Source of the DNA: Orobanche coerulescens
Taxonomy: Eukaryota > Streptophyta > Magnoliopsida > Lamiales > Orobanchaceae
Length of the DNA: 64,000 nucleotides
NCBI GenBank assembly: GCA_033398695.1
Contig: CM065809.1
Span: forward strand, 174,024,501-174,088,500
Direction of reading: 5' to 3'
The position numbers were made by a program, and so were the translations under genes. Positions 55,541-64,000 of the stretch are shown here, one piece after another (positions within the stretch are counted from its first letter, which is position 1; each line of letters opens with the position of its first letter). Under the pieces are notes generated by a model. That model ran no database searches. It saw only the letters and a list, made by a program, of their open reading frames with translations, and was not told the origin of the DNA.

Positions 55541-56766
55541 TGTTGTGGGCGAGGCGTTTACCTGTTTGCTCGTTACTTGAGATATTTCGCCTAATTTTAG
55601 AGAATTGGTTTGATGAGAAGCGGGAAGAAGCTGTATCAAAAGACCATGAGTTGACAATGCACACTTTTGAAAAGCTCTCTAACTTTGTGCAAGCCAGTCT
55701 GACTCTTACTGTTCGAGCTACCACCACACTTGTTTATAAAGGCGAGGAAAGCAAAGTTTCTTATGAGGTCGACCTTCGAACCTGGACATGTTGTTGTCGG
55801 GAGTTTGATTTAGATTAGATTCCATGTCGTCATGCTCTTGCCGCTATAAGGTATTTATTTTTCTCTAATGTGCACATCATTCAATGTTTTTGTCTATGCT
55901 GCAGAGCGCTGTGCCTACAGCATGCGGGCGCTGTCTCCTACAGCTTGCGGACGCTGCTGGGCCATGTATCTTACAGCTGCTGAGTGCTGTTGGGGCAGAC
56001 GATCGTGCCCACGATGGGACTAGCCATCGTGTGCACATGGTCATGGCAGGATGCACACGACAGCAGCAGTCCATGACCATGGGCAGGATGCAAACGATCG
56101 TAACCCAAGATGGGCACGATCGTGTGCAGCCATCGTGTGCAATACAGGGCTGGTCTGGATTTACCAACTGCACCATAAACCAGTTTTTTCTAGATTTAAC
56201 AAGACAACACATCAATCTTGCCAAAATATATCTGAATTAAAAATAAAATACATACTCATCAGTATCAAAAATACATTATCCTACACCACGTCCTTGACAT
56301 AATTGCTTATTGTAACAGGCGCGCTGGTAATGGTTTGTCTGTGTATGATTTCGTTAGTCGTTATTTCAAGCAACAAGGCCTTAGAGAGACTTATAAGGAG
56401 CATATTAATCCTATCCCACATCCTGATGAGTGGAATGTCCCACCGGAGATCTCATCCATCGTTTGCTTGCCTCCAAAGGAGGTACGACAAGCCGGTCGAC
56501 CAAGGATGAGTCGTGCACGGTATGCTGTTGAAAATTTGCCCCCAAGTAGACGGCCTCAGGTGTGCGGTAGGTGTAAGGGAATCGACCACAATAGAAAATC
56601 TTGCAAAGCATTCATTCCCATAGGTGGTGTGAATTTGAATATCCCTCCAGAAGAAACTCAAGAAATGGAAGAACAAACGAGGCAAAGGCGCCAGCAGAAG
56701 AAGAGATGTAGTAGTTGTCGTAATGATGACCATGACATAAGGGGATGTCCATACCATGAAACTTAA
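55541..56766 (+). pseudogene. MULE transposase, C-terminal half
   Basis: Resumes directly after Gypsy-2: LPVCSLLEIFRLILENWFDE, KVSYEVDLRTWTCCCREFDL and, after an in-frame TAG at 55,816-55,818, IPCRHALAAI. Together these give the SWIM zinc finger (C-x-C ... C-x-H), usual in MULE transposases. An intron with GT at 55,851 and AG at 56,317-56,318 follows; joining gives a continuous frame into GLSVYDFVSRYFKQQGLRET and INPIPHPDEWNVPP. Two zinc-knuckle-like motifs close the protein, CGRCKGIDHNRKSCK and CSSCRNDDHDIRGCP, before a TAA near 56,766. Confidence 0.9.
55851..56318 (+). other. MULE transposase intron with repeated words
   Basis: 468 bases, GT-AG, phase 2. It carries CTGCTGAGTGCTG-type words (55,900-55,995) and then CACGATCGTGTGC words (55,997-56,140) matching those in the leader at 37,692-37,885. 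Confidence 0.7.
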
Positions 56767-57093
56767 ATTGCTTATGTATTTTGATATTTGTGACGTACTA
56801 GCAACAATCATGTACTGATATTTTGATCCTCGATGGACCATGTATTGATTCATTATTCTGATTATAAGTTGAAATGAAATGCATAATTTTGTCACTATTT
56901 TCTTTATCATTGAATTGAAATTTATGTGTTCAATGATGTAAAGAAAATAAAGGTGAATATGGAGGCAAACATTAACCATAACAAAGTAGCTCAGTTTAAA
57001 GAGTAACATCTTACACCAAAAGCATATAATTTTACATAACAAAAGTTCATCACCATCACACCAAAATATCTAAGGTTAACTTAAAAACCACAA

Positions 57094-57372
57094 TCATTTG
57101 GATCCCTTTTTCCCCACCTGCTGCTGTTTCTTTAGTCTTGTATCTTCTATATCAGCTTCATCTCCATGAACTTCAACTTCTTCTAAAATAGCCTCATTTT
57201 CATCTACTTTTTACTTGTCTTCTCATAAATCTCTAAATCATCATCATCATCACCATCTAGTATAACTGGAGTGTTCGCAGTGTTTTTAAATTGGCCCTGT
57301 TTCATAAAACACATTAATTCGCAGTACACAACTACACATACAACAAATTAAAAAACTTACTTTGAGCATCTC
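57094..57372 (-). pseudogene. 3' end of a second, convergent gene (family not recognised)
   Basis: On the minus strand an exon end (57,372-57,361, EMLK) meets GTAAGT, and after a CAG acceptor a second exon (57,296-57,094) reads QFKNTANTPVILDGDDDDDLEIYEK. After a one-base shift near 57,212 it continues VDENEAILEEVEVHGDEADI and ends RLKKQQQVGKKGSK with a TGA at 57,096-57,094. The protein tail is acidic, then basic. It converges on the MULE transposase, the arrangement of mudrA and mudrB in maize MuDR. The rest of the gene is cut off by the LTR fragment at 57,373. I cannot assign a function. Confidence 0.5.
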
Positions 57373-57598
57373 TGTGATACCCCGTAGTAAATAAACCGGG
57401 GTGATTTTATATTTTGTAAAATATCGCAGAAATTCGGTCATTGTGTCGGAGTTGAAAATTATAGCACCCGTGTTGTTTAGAATAACAAACTTGAATTTTT
57501 AATTGCGGAGTGGTACTATATATTGTATATATAATGTTCTATACGTCACCGTCGTGTCAATATTCATTGAGATGAGATAGAGATAAAAATCCGGATAG

Positions 57599-57604
<6 letters not shown>

Positions 57605-57641
<37 letters not shown>
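57605..57641. repeat. AT dinucleotide microsatellite
   Basis: Unbroken TA repeat of about 36 bases. Confidence 0.9.
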
Positions 57642-57644
<3 letters not shown>

Positions 57645-57822
57645 GGATAAGAAGAGAAAAGAGGAGAAGAGATAAGAAGGAAAGAAGGTCTCGAACGACG
57701 TGGAAGATAACAGAGAAACAAGAAGAAAGGAGAAAGAGGAAGAGAAAAAAAAAAAAAGACGAAATGAAAAAAAAAAACAGGAAAAGAAAGGAGAAAGAGA
57801 AAGAGAGAAAGAGGGAGAGAGA
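57642..57822. repeat. Polypurine stretch
   Basis: About 180 bases of nearly pure A/G on the plus strand. The Lys/Arg/Glu-rich and Phe/Ser-rich frames across it are composition artefacts. Confidence 0.8.
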
Positions 57823-58224
57823 TACCCAAGAAGAGTTCCGCCGCCAAGGAGATTTCTCCGGTAAAACTTCACAATCTATATATCGATTTGTTCGTATTGA
57901 CGAGTTGATCGTGAATATATATTTGGATTTTCAAACCGATGTCGGATTTATCCGGACGGAGCAAAAAATGGTATTGCCGTCGACTTGCCCGTACGGACTC
58001 TCCGGTTGTCGGAACTTTGCAAACTTTATATCGTTATGATCGTCTCAGCGAGTAGGTCACAAGTATCCGCCGAGTTTTTCAAACTGAGTTCGGAATTGCT
58101 GGAACGGGGCCGAAACTGCCGCTTGACGTCGGGTCCCCGTACGGCCATTCGGGTTGTCGGAACTTCAAACCGTTTACACCGTTAGGAAGCCCTCTTGATG
58201 AGATTCATCGTTCTAGTTGTATTT

Positions 58225-58955
58225 TCTGGGTTCATAGGCGGATCCATGCCTAACATGGTGGTGAACGTGCACCACCAGATTTTTTTCAGAATAAGACTCA
58301 TTCCCCGATAATATATAGTATTATCTTTTCCGTTATTTTATTTTGGCATATCGAGGAGTTTAATTATTTTTTACTCTCGAAGTTTAATAGGTAAAGTCAT
58401 ATATACCTATTAAATATATTTTTTAATTGGACGTAATCTGTTTTGATCAAGGCGATATTAATTAAAGTGTTTAAAATTGTTTATTCAACCTTGAAATATT
58501 TCGCAAACATTTGCTTCTTTTGAAGAAGATTTATATAATATGATGAAAAAATTAAGATGCACCCTTAATACAAAACTAGTTGAAGGATTTCAGTTAACCA
58601 AATATTAGAAATTACTTTTGAAAGAAATGTTGATTTTGCCCGTAGCAACTGCAAGTGTTGAACGAGTCTTCTCAACAATGAAATATGTGAAGAGTGAGTT
58701 ATGTAGTAAGATGGGTGATCAATGGTTAAATAATCATCTTGTAACATTTATAGAAAAATATGTACTTAAAACTATTAGTAATGATGTTATTTTAGCACAT
58801 TTTCAGGAAATTGACAGTAAATGTAGGTGGTTTTCTTTGTAAATCTACGGATCCTTTGTTTTTTTTTTTTGGTTTTTTTTTCCCGCACACGCGCACGAGG
58901 GGATCGTCCCCTGTCCTGAGTACCCCCAAAGGCTCGACCTCACCCAGATCTAGAG
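58225..58955 (+). mobile_element. hAT element remnant
   Basis: Left text ATAGGCGGATCCATGCC and GTGCACCACCAGA and right text ACCTCACCCAGATCTAG resemble the ends of the plant hAT group whose transposase looks like a TTF-type zinc-finger protein. Only the transposase C-terminus remains inside. Borders approximate. Confidence 0.5.
58618..58842 (+). pseudogene. hAT transposase, C-terminal dimerisation domain
   Basis: The open frame reads ILPVATASVERVFSTMKYVK, SELCSKMGDQWLNNHLVTF and IEKYVLKTISNDVILAHFQ, ending in a TAA near 58,840. LPVATA(S/T)VERxFSxMK is the hallmark of the hAT C-terminal dimerisation domain. A TAG just upstream (58,606-58,608) and absence of the zinc-finger and RNase H-like parts show a fragment. 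Confidence 0.88.
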
Positions 58956-59137
58956 GTAAGTTTTCCAGCATGACATGTTCGCCTAATTGTCTTCCGCTTT
59001 GTTATTACTGACTTTATTTATGTATTATTTGTTATCTTTAATGTAATTTTAGTGTATATTTTATCGTTCGACATTGTTTTTCGTGGGACGGTCGGTGCAT
59101 GTAACACCCCCATGATTTACGGAGATATTACAGCGCC

Positions 59138-59161
59138 GTAGATCCTTTTTGGAGAACCTAC
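59138..59161 (-). promoter_or_regulatory. Hairpin near the LTR 3' end
   Basis: On the plus strand GTAGATCC (59,138-59,145) faces GGAGAACCTAC (59,151-59,161). The GTAG/CTAC arms and the GG/CC base pair; the middle is looser than in Gypsy-1 and Gypsy-2. Confidence 0.45.
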
Positions 59162-60394
59162 CAGGCTTAGACCCAAATAAAACACATTAAATACAATAAA
59201 CATAAACGTTCATACAATTAAAACCAACTTCAAATTTCAACATGACATACATCACAATACCAAACAACATATCATTAACCATTAATAATGACATGACATA
59301 CAACACCGGACAGTACCCGCGCGAGTACAAAAAACAAAACACGACTTTGACCATGACCATACGACCACCAACTCAAAATGATGTACGATATCAATGCTGC
59401 CCACCAAGCTCGTGTCCGTCCTGTGCTAGTCCTCCCACTGGACCTGTACCTGAATACACAAAAGTATATCCACCCCAGAAGGGGTCAGCAAGAAGCCGGT
59501 GCAAGTACAATGATTCTAGAATATGTACAACAAGTGAATAATCAACAAAAACCACAGAAAATCATAGTGCCATCACAGATATTCCGGAATACCACATCAC
59601 AGTCATCATCACAAAACAACCTCCCGAGCTATACTGGCCCTGTACCTCTCAGCAAGATACACACCCCAGAGACACCTCGTCAGGCCCTCCCTGGTGTATA
59701 GCCCAACCGAGTGATCCGTAGGGATACGCAGCCTACCGGACCCCAGGGGACCCTCACTGGTTTTACTCGGCTCACACACACTCGATCAACAATTGGCACA
59801 AATTCCATTTTTACATATTCACACGAAGTACAGTAAACACAATCAAAGTACTTGCCTCAATTTGAACGACACAAGAAGCGGCGAACGGATGAATGTACGG
59901 TCCTAACTTCCTTCAACGACTCGATCCTAACACATCGAAATAAGGAATCAAAACACGACACCACGGAAATGGAAGGATTCCCTTCCAATTCTACTCTTAG
60001 GGACAAACTATCAAACACTACTAAGGCGGAGTTGTTCATACTCAAATCAATAGGTGGGAACTCAAACAAAATCCGTAGACTTCAAGAAAAACAAGGGATT
60101 TTGGTTTCACACTCATAATCTGACCCAATTCAAGGTTTAAAACGGACTAGAATGACGAGATCTAAACAAAACCCTCAAAATTCCAAAAACTAGGGATTGA
60201 ACAATCTTACCTTGATTTGGATGATACCTGGATGAAATCTTGTTAGATTGAGCTTAGGAACACGAAAATGTTGTTGGATGGTGAAAATCGGTGAAAACCA
60301 CGTCTAACTACACTCCAAATCGCCCGGCCGAAGGGAAGAGGAAGAGGTGAAAAATGACGTTTCTGGAACCTGCCCCCATATATATACTGGGAGG

Positions 60395-60835
60395 CATTAG
60401 CGCACGCTACGGCTACGAGCTTAGCGTGCGCTAACGAGCCGAGGGCTGCATCTTGAAGAAAAAGGCGATCGTAACTTTCTGCGAGACTCGTAGCGTCTGG
60501 CCGAATTATCTGTTAGCGTGCGCTATCGATTGCTACTAGCGCGCGCTAACTCCATACAGTAGCGTGCGCTACTTGCAAGTACCTGCAGCCCAGAAACGTT
60601 TCTGTCCTCACTGACCTGACATCCTAGCGCACGCTATCATACAAGTAACGTGCGCTAGTAAGTCGAAATAGCGTACGTTAGTCCGTCCATAGCGTACGCT
60701 AACGCCTCATTCCAGAGTCCAGAAAGCTTACTGTCCAGCGGGTCTAACGCACGCTATTGTACAAGAGTAGCGTGCGCTACTCGACCCTGGTTAGCGTGCG
60801 CTAGACATACAGTCTTAGCGTGCGCTAACTGCTAT
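60395..60835. repeat. Array of TAGCGTGCGCTA palindromic words (13 copies)
   Basis: I count 13 copies or near copies with centres TG, CA, CG and TA. Layout and spacing resemble the Gypsy-1 arrays, but the text between words is different. Confidence 0.88.
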
Positions 60836-61015
60836 TTTCCAAATTTAAATTCGCAAGAAATCCGGCTAAAACGAGCACAATCCGAGAATCACAGAACCCA
60901 ACAATAATCAGCCATGAATATGCCAAGGTCAATCATCAATATACATACGGTCCAAATAACCACAATACCACAAAATACATCCAAAATAACACTCATAAAA
61001 TACACGGGTATTACA

Positions 61016-61050
61016 CCCTTACCCCCTAGAAAGAAGTTTCATCCCGAAAC
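61016..61050 (-). other. Gypsy-3 polypurine tract and hairpin
   Basis: On the minus strand AAGTTTCGGGATGAAACTT can fold with one G-T pair, followed by CTTTCTAGGGGGTAAGGG up to the LTR. Confidence 0.7.
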
Positions 61051-62115
61051 TTAAGATACAAAAAGTTCGGGGTATCCGGCACGCATACTATCCTCGGTCT
61101 CCCATGTGGCCTCCTCAATTCCATGCTTAGACCATTGGACCTTTACTAACGGAATCACTTTCCGTCGCAATTGTTTCACTCGTCGCTCTAGTATGGTTAC
61201 CGGTTGTTCTTCATACGTAACATCATCACTAACCTCAATCTCTTGATAATCAATAACATGGCTGGGATCGGGAACATACTTACGCAGTTGTGAAACATGA
61301 AACACATTATGAACATGACTAAGCGTCGGAGGTAATGCTAGTCGATAAGCTACATCGCCTACCTTGTCCAGGATCTCGAAGGGGCCAATATATCGAGGAC
61401 TAAGCTTCCCCTTCTTACCAAACCGAAGAACTCCACGAGTCGGCGATACTTTCAACAACACATGGTCTCCCGCCTGGAACTCTAACGGTCGACGACGAAC
61501 GTTGGCATATGATTTTTGTCGACTCTGAGCAGTCAACAACCTTTGCCGAATAATTGCGACTTTTTCCCGTGTTTGAACCACCAAGTCCGGTTCTACTCCA
61601 AGTAACTCGTACGGCTCGTCCCAACAGATTGGCGATCTACACCGTCTTCCATATAATGCTTCAAACGGAGCCATCCCAATCGAACTATGCCAACTGTTAT
61701 TGTATGCAAATTCAATCAATGGTAAATGATTCTCCCAATCTTCTTTCCAGTCCAACGCGCAAGCCCTCAACATGTCTTCTAGCGTTTGGATCGTCCTCTC
61801 CGACTGTCCGTCCGTCTGGGGATGATAAGCGGTGCTGAAATTCAATTTGGTACCGAGTGCTCGATGTACTGCTTGCCAGAAATGCGACACAAAACGCCCA
61901 TCGCGATCAGACACTATACTCTTTGGGGTACCATGGAGTCTCACAATCTCCGCAATGAATAACCGAGCTAACCTCTCCGGTCCCCAAATATCTCTAATTC
62001 CCAGAAAGTGTGCGGATTTGGTTAGCCGATCAACAATTACCCAAATCATATTCACTCCAGTTCGCGTCTTTGGCATTCCCACAATAAAATCCATCGCTAT
62101 ATCTTCCCACTTCCA
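61051..62115 (-). pseudogene. Gypsy-3 integrase core and chromodomain-like tail
   Basis: Open from 62,094 to a stop at 61,051-61,053. The three catalytic residues are present: Asp in AMDFIVGMPK/MDFIVGMP, Asp in SIVSDRDGRFVSHFW and Glu in HPQTDGQSERTIQTLED. The tail has PVTILERRVKQLRRKVIPLV and VQWSKHGIEEATWETED, the chromodomain-like module. A one-base loss near 62,110 separates it from the upstream frame, so the polyprotein is broken here. Confidence 0.92.
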
Positions 62116-63715
62116 TTAGGAATTGGTAGCGGTTGCAATTTACCAGCGGGTCTCTGATGTTCCGCTTTAACCTGCTGACAAGTCAAGCATTTCATCACGA
62201 ACTCTGTTACATCTTTCTTCATGTTCGGCCACCAAAAGTTTTTCTTCAAGTCCTTATACATTTTACTCATACCCGGATGAATCGAGTACGGAGTAGAATG
62301 TGCTTCATTCAAAATTACATGTTTGAGATCATCCCGATTAGGTACACAAGTTCTGCCTCGAAATCGAAGAACTCCGTCTTCATCGATTAAGAATCCAGGA
62401 GCTTTTCCTCTAACACTGTCTTCCCGAAGCTGCACAATTGAGAGATCATCTAACTGCTTGGACTTAATATCTTCCATTACGGAGGATGTAATCTCAAGGA
62501 AACGCAACTGTCCTTGAGTTCTGTGAGGCCAAACTTCAATTTCCATATCAATCAACTCTCGTCTAAGATTCGGTTGAATGGAAAGTAGTTCCAACTTTTG
62601 CAACACGACTGACTTGCGGCTTAACGCATCGGCAACGACGTTTGCTTTACCTGGATGGTAAAGAATGTCAAGATCATAATCTTTAAGCAGTTCCAACCAT
62701 CGCCGCTGACGCATATTTAGCTCCTTCTGCGTAAATATGTACTTCAAGCTCTTATGATCCGTATACACTCTACAAGAAGAACCATACAAGTTATGCCTCC
62801 AAATTTTCAACGCAAACACCACAGCGGCTAACTCAAGATCATGAGTAGGATAATTCATCTCGTATGGCTTTAATTGTCGAGACGCATAAGCCACTACTCT
62901 CTCATTTTGCATCAATACACAACCCAATCCTTGTTTAGAAGCATCACTATAAATAACGAAACCTTCTGTTCCTTGTGGTAAGGATAGGATCGGAGACGTA
63001 GTCAACCGCTCTTTCAACTCGTCAAAACTCTTCTGACACTCATCACTCCACTCAAATTTCTGTGTCTTCTGCAATAATAAGGTGAGCGGTCGAGCAATTT
63101 TCGAGAATCCCTCAACAAATCGACGATAATAGCCCGCTAATCCTAGAAAACTCCGAACTTCCTTAACATTCCGTGGAGGCTCCCAAGCTAAGACTGCTTC
63201 AACCTTTTGAGGGTCTACTCGAATACCATCGGCTGAGATGATGTGTCCCAGAAAAGAGACTTCTCTAAGCCAGAACTCGCACTTAGAAAATTTAGCATAA
63301 AGCTTATTAGCCCTCAAAATACTCAACGCGATCCTCAAGTGTTCGGCATGTTCTGTCTCACTTTTGGAATAGATTAATATATCGTCGATAAACACCACTA
63401 CAAATTTATCGAGATATTCGATAAAAGTTTTGTTCATAAGCTGCATAAAGACCGACGGAGCATTTGTTAAACCGAATGGCATAACTACGAATTCGTAATG
63501 CCCATACCTCGTTCGAAATGCTGACCTGGGGATATCCGAATCTCGAATTCGCAGTTGGTAATATCCTGACCTCAAATCAATCTTGGAGAAAACCGTAGCC
63601 CCTTGTAATTGATCAAATAGATCATCGATTCTTGGCAACGGATACTTGTTCTTAATAGTGAGTTTATTCAACTCACGATAGTCAATACATAGACCCATCT
63701 TTCTTTCGTACAAAC
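62097..63715 (-). pseudogene. Gypsy-3 reverse transcriptase, RNase H and integrase HHCC domain
   Basis: Long open frame on the minus strand: [44 protein letters not shown] (catalytic IDD), [20 protein letters not shown], then RNase H with [16 protein letters not shown] and [15 protein letters not shown], and the zinc-binding [17 protein letters not shown] ... CLTCQQVK. Motifs are better kept than in Gypsy-1. The frame is lost at both ends (near 63,700 and near 62,110). Confidence 0.93.
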
Positions 63716-63981
63716 AATACCGGTGCACCCCACGGAGACACACTAGGCCGAATATAACCTTTGTCCAACAATTCACCCAATTGTTTCTTCAATTCTAGCA
63801 TTTCCGATGGGGCCATTCTGTACGGTGCCTTAGATATTGGCGCCGCATTGGGCTCTAATTCGATGACGAACTCCACTTCACGATGCGGTGGCAATCCCGG
63901 CAAATCATCTGGAAATACGTCTGGAAATTCATTCACAACTGGAACAGAGGATAACTGTACCCCGCCAACTTCCGACTTCAA
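63682..63981 (-). pseudogene. Gypsy-3 protease-RT linker and RT N-terminus
   Basis: Reads [40 protein letters not shown] and [20 protein letters not shown], the standard start of Tekay RT. It ends at DGSM-Y-stop, where about eight bases appear lost between short direct repeats (CTATG), shifting the frame into the RT above. The protease lies beyond the window. Confidence 0.9.
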
Positions 63982-64000
63982 TGTGTAACACCAATAACTG

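Larger units (their letters stand above)
37690..57372 (+). mobile_element. Mutator-like element (MULE), split by Gypsy-2
   Basis: It contains a MULE transposase gene in two halves (37,942-39,713 and 55,541-56,766) and, converging on it, the tail of a second gene on the minus strand (57,094-57,372). The terminal inverted repeats are not identified, so the outer limits are minimal. The right side is cut by an LTR fragment at 57,373. About 15.8 kb of the span is Gypsy-2 plus the Tat element. Confidence 0.7.
57373..58224 (+). repeat. LTR fragment (TGTGATACCCCG type)
   Basis: The start TGTGATACCCCGTAGTAAAT resembles a Gypsy LTR start. It contains an AT microsatellite and a purine-rich leader, then two copies of 'cgtacgg(a/c)..tc(t/c)..cggttgtcggaacttt(g/c)' near 57,990-58,020 and 58,137-58,165. 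Its 3' end is missing: a hAT remnant begins near 58,225. Confidence 0.5.
59100..61015 (-). repeat. Gypsy-3 3' LTR
   Basis: 1,916 bases. On the minus strand it runs from TGTAATACCCGTG to GGGGGTGTTACA. It has the palindrome array first, then a TATA box, then the 3' hairpin (59,138-59,161 on the plus strand), matching the order in Gypsy-1. Confidence 0.9.
59100..64000 (-). mobile_element. Gypsy-3: Tekay element, minus strand, partial
   Basis: 3' LTR 59,100-61,015, polypurine tract, integrase with chromodomain-like tail, RNase H, RT and part of the protease-RT linker, running off the right edge. The 5' LTR, gag and protease are outside. Very similar in protein text to Gypsy-1 but with a distinct LTR. 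Confidence 0.93.

Noticed and set aside
57564..57872. Phe/Ser-rich and Lys/Arg-rich open frames
   Set aside because: Products of the AT microsatellite and polypurine tract, not proteins.

Overview
The window looks like heterochromatic, transposon-dense DNA from a flowering plant, probably a eudicot. I reach that from Tekay- and Tat-type Ty3/Gypsy elements, a MULE, CACTA, PIF/Harbinger and hAT transposases, Helitron ends, Stowaway MITEs and a piece of a plant polyphenol oxidase gene. I see no intact host gene, no rRNA gene, no genuine tRNA gene and no CRISPR array. Almost all coding sequence is transposon-derived, and nearly all of it is broken.

Layout. 1-4.3 kb: 3' part of a Copia-like, non-coding LTR element. 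5.0-10.1 kb: a MITE, two hAT-like non-autonomous elements, a truncated Tekay LTR and a 1.24-kb Mutator-like foldback, the last three meeting in an AAT microsatellite. 10.5-12.9 kb: a Helitron with doubled ends. 13.1-24.3 kb: a decayed PIF/Harbinger element split by a 9.28-kb Tekay Gypsy element (Gypsy-1, 14,922-24,205, target duplication GTATT). 24.4-26.2 kb: a Stowaway cluster and a repeat-protein fragment. 26.7-27.9 kb: another truncated LTR. 28.1-31.1 kb: a CACTA remnant split by a 930-bp hAT-like element (duplication CTCTCATA). 34.6-35.7 kb: a polyphenol oxidase fragment between inverted repeats. 37.7-57.4 kb: a MULE whose transposase gene is split by a non-autonomous Gypsy element (Gypsy-2, 39,714-55,540). 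Gypsy-2's 3' LTR holds an 8.29-kb Tat-type element (45,246-53,531, duplication CGAAC) with gag and a spliced antisense ORF but no recognisable pol. 57.4-59.0 kb: an LTR fragment and a hAT remnant. 59.1-64.0 kb: the 3' LTR and most of pol of a second Tekay element (Gypsy-3), minus strand, running off the window.

The most unusual signal is not a gene. Several unrelated families each carry many copies of their own CpG-bearing palindrome in non-coding regions: TAGCGYRCGCTA in the Tekay LTRs, TTACGGCCGTAA in Gypsy-2, GGCGATCGCC in the Tat element and CACGATCGTG in the MULE leader and intron. The Gypsy LTRs also share a 3' hairpin whose arms change together, and several Tekay LTRs place the TATA box between inverted arms. 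I found no function for these signals from sequence alone; they are the strongest candidates for something undescribed.
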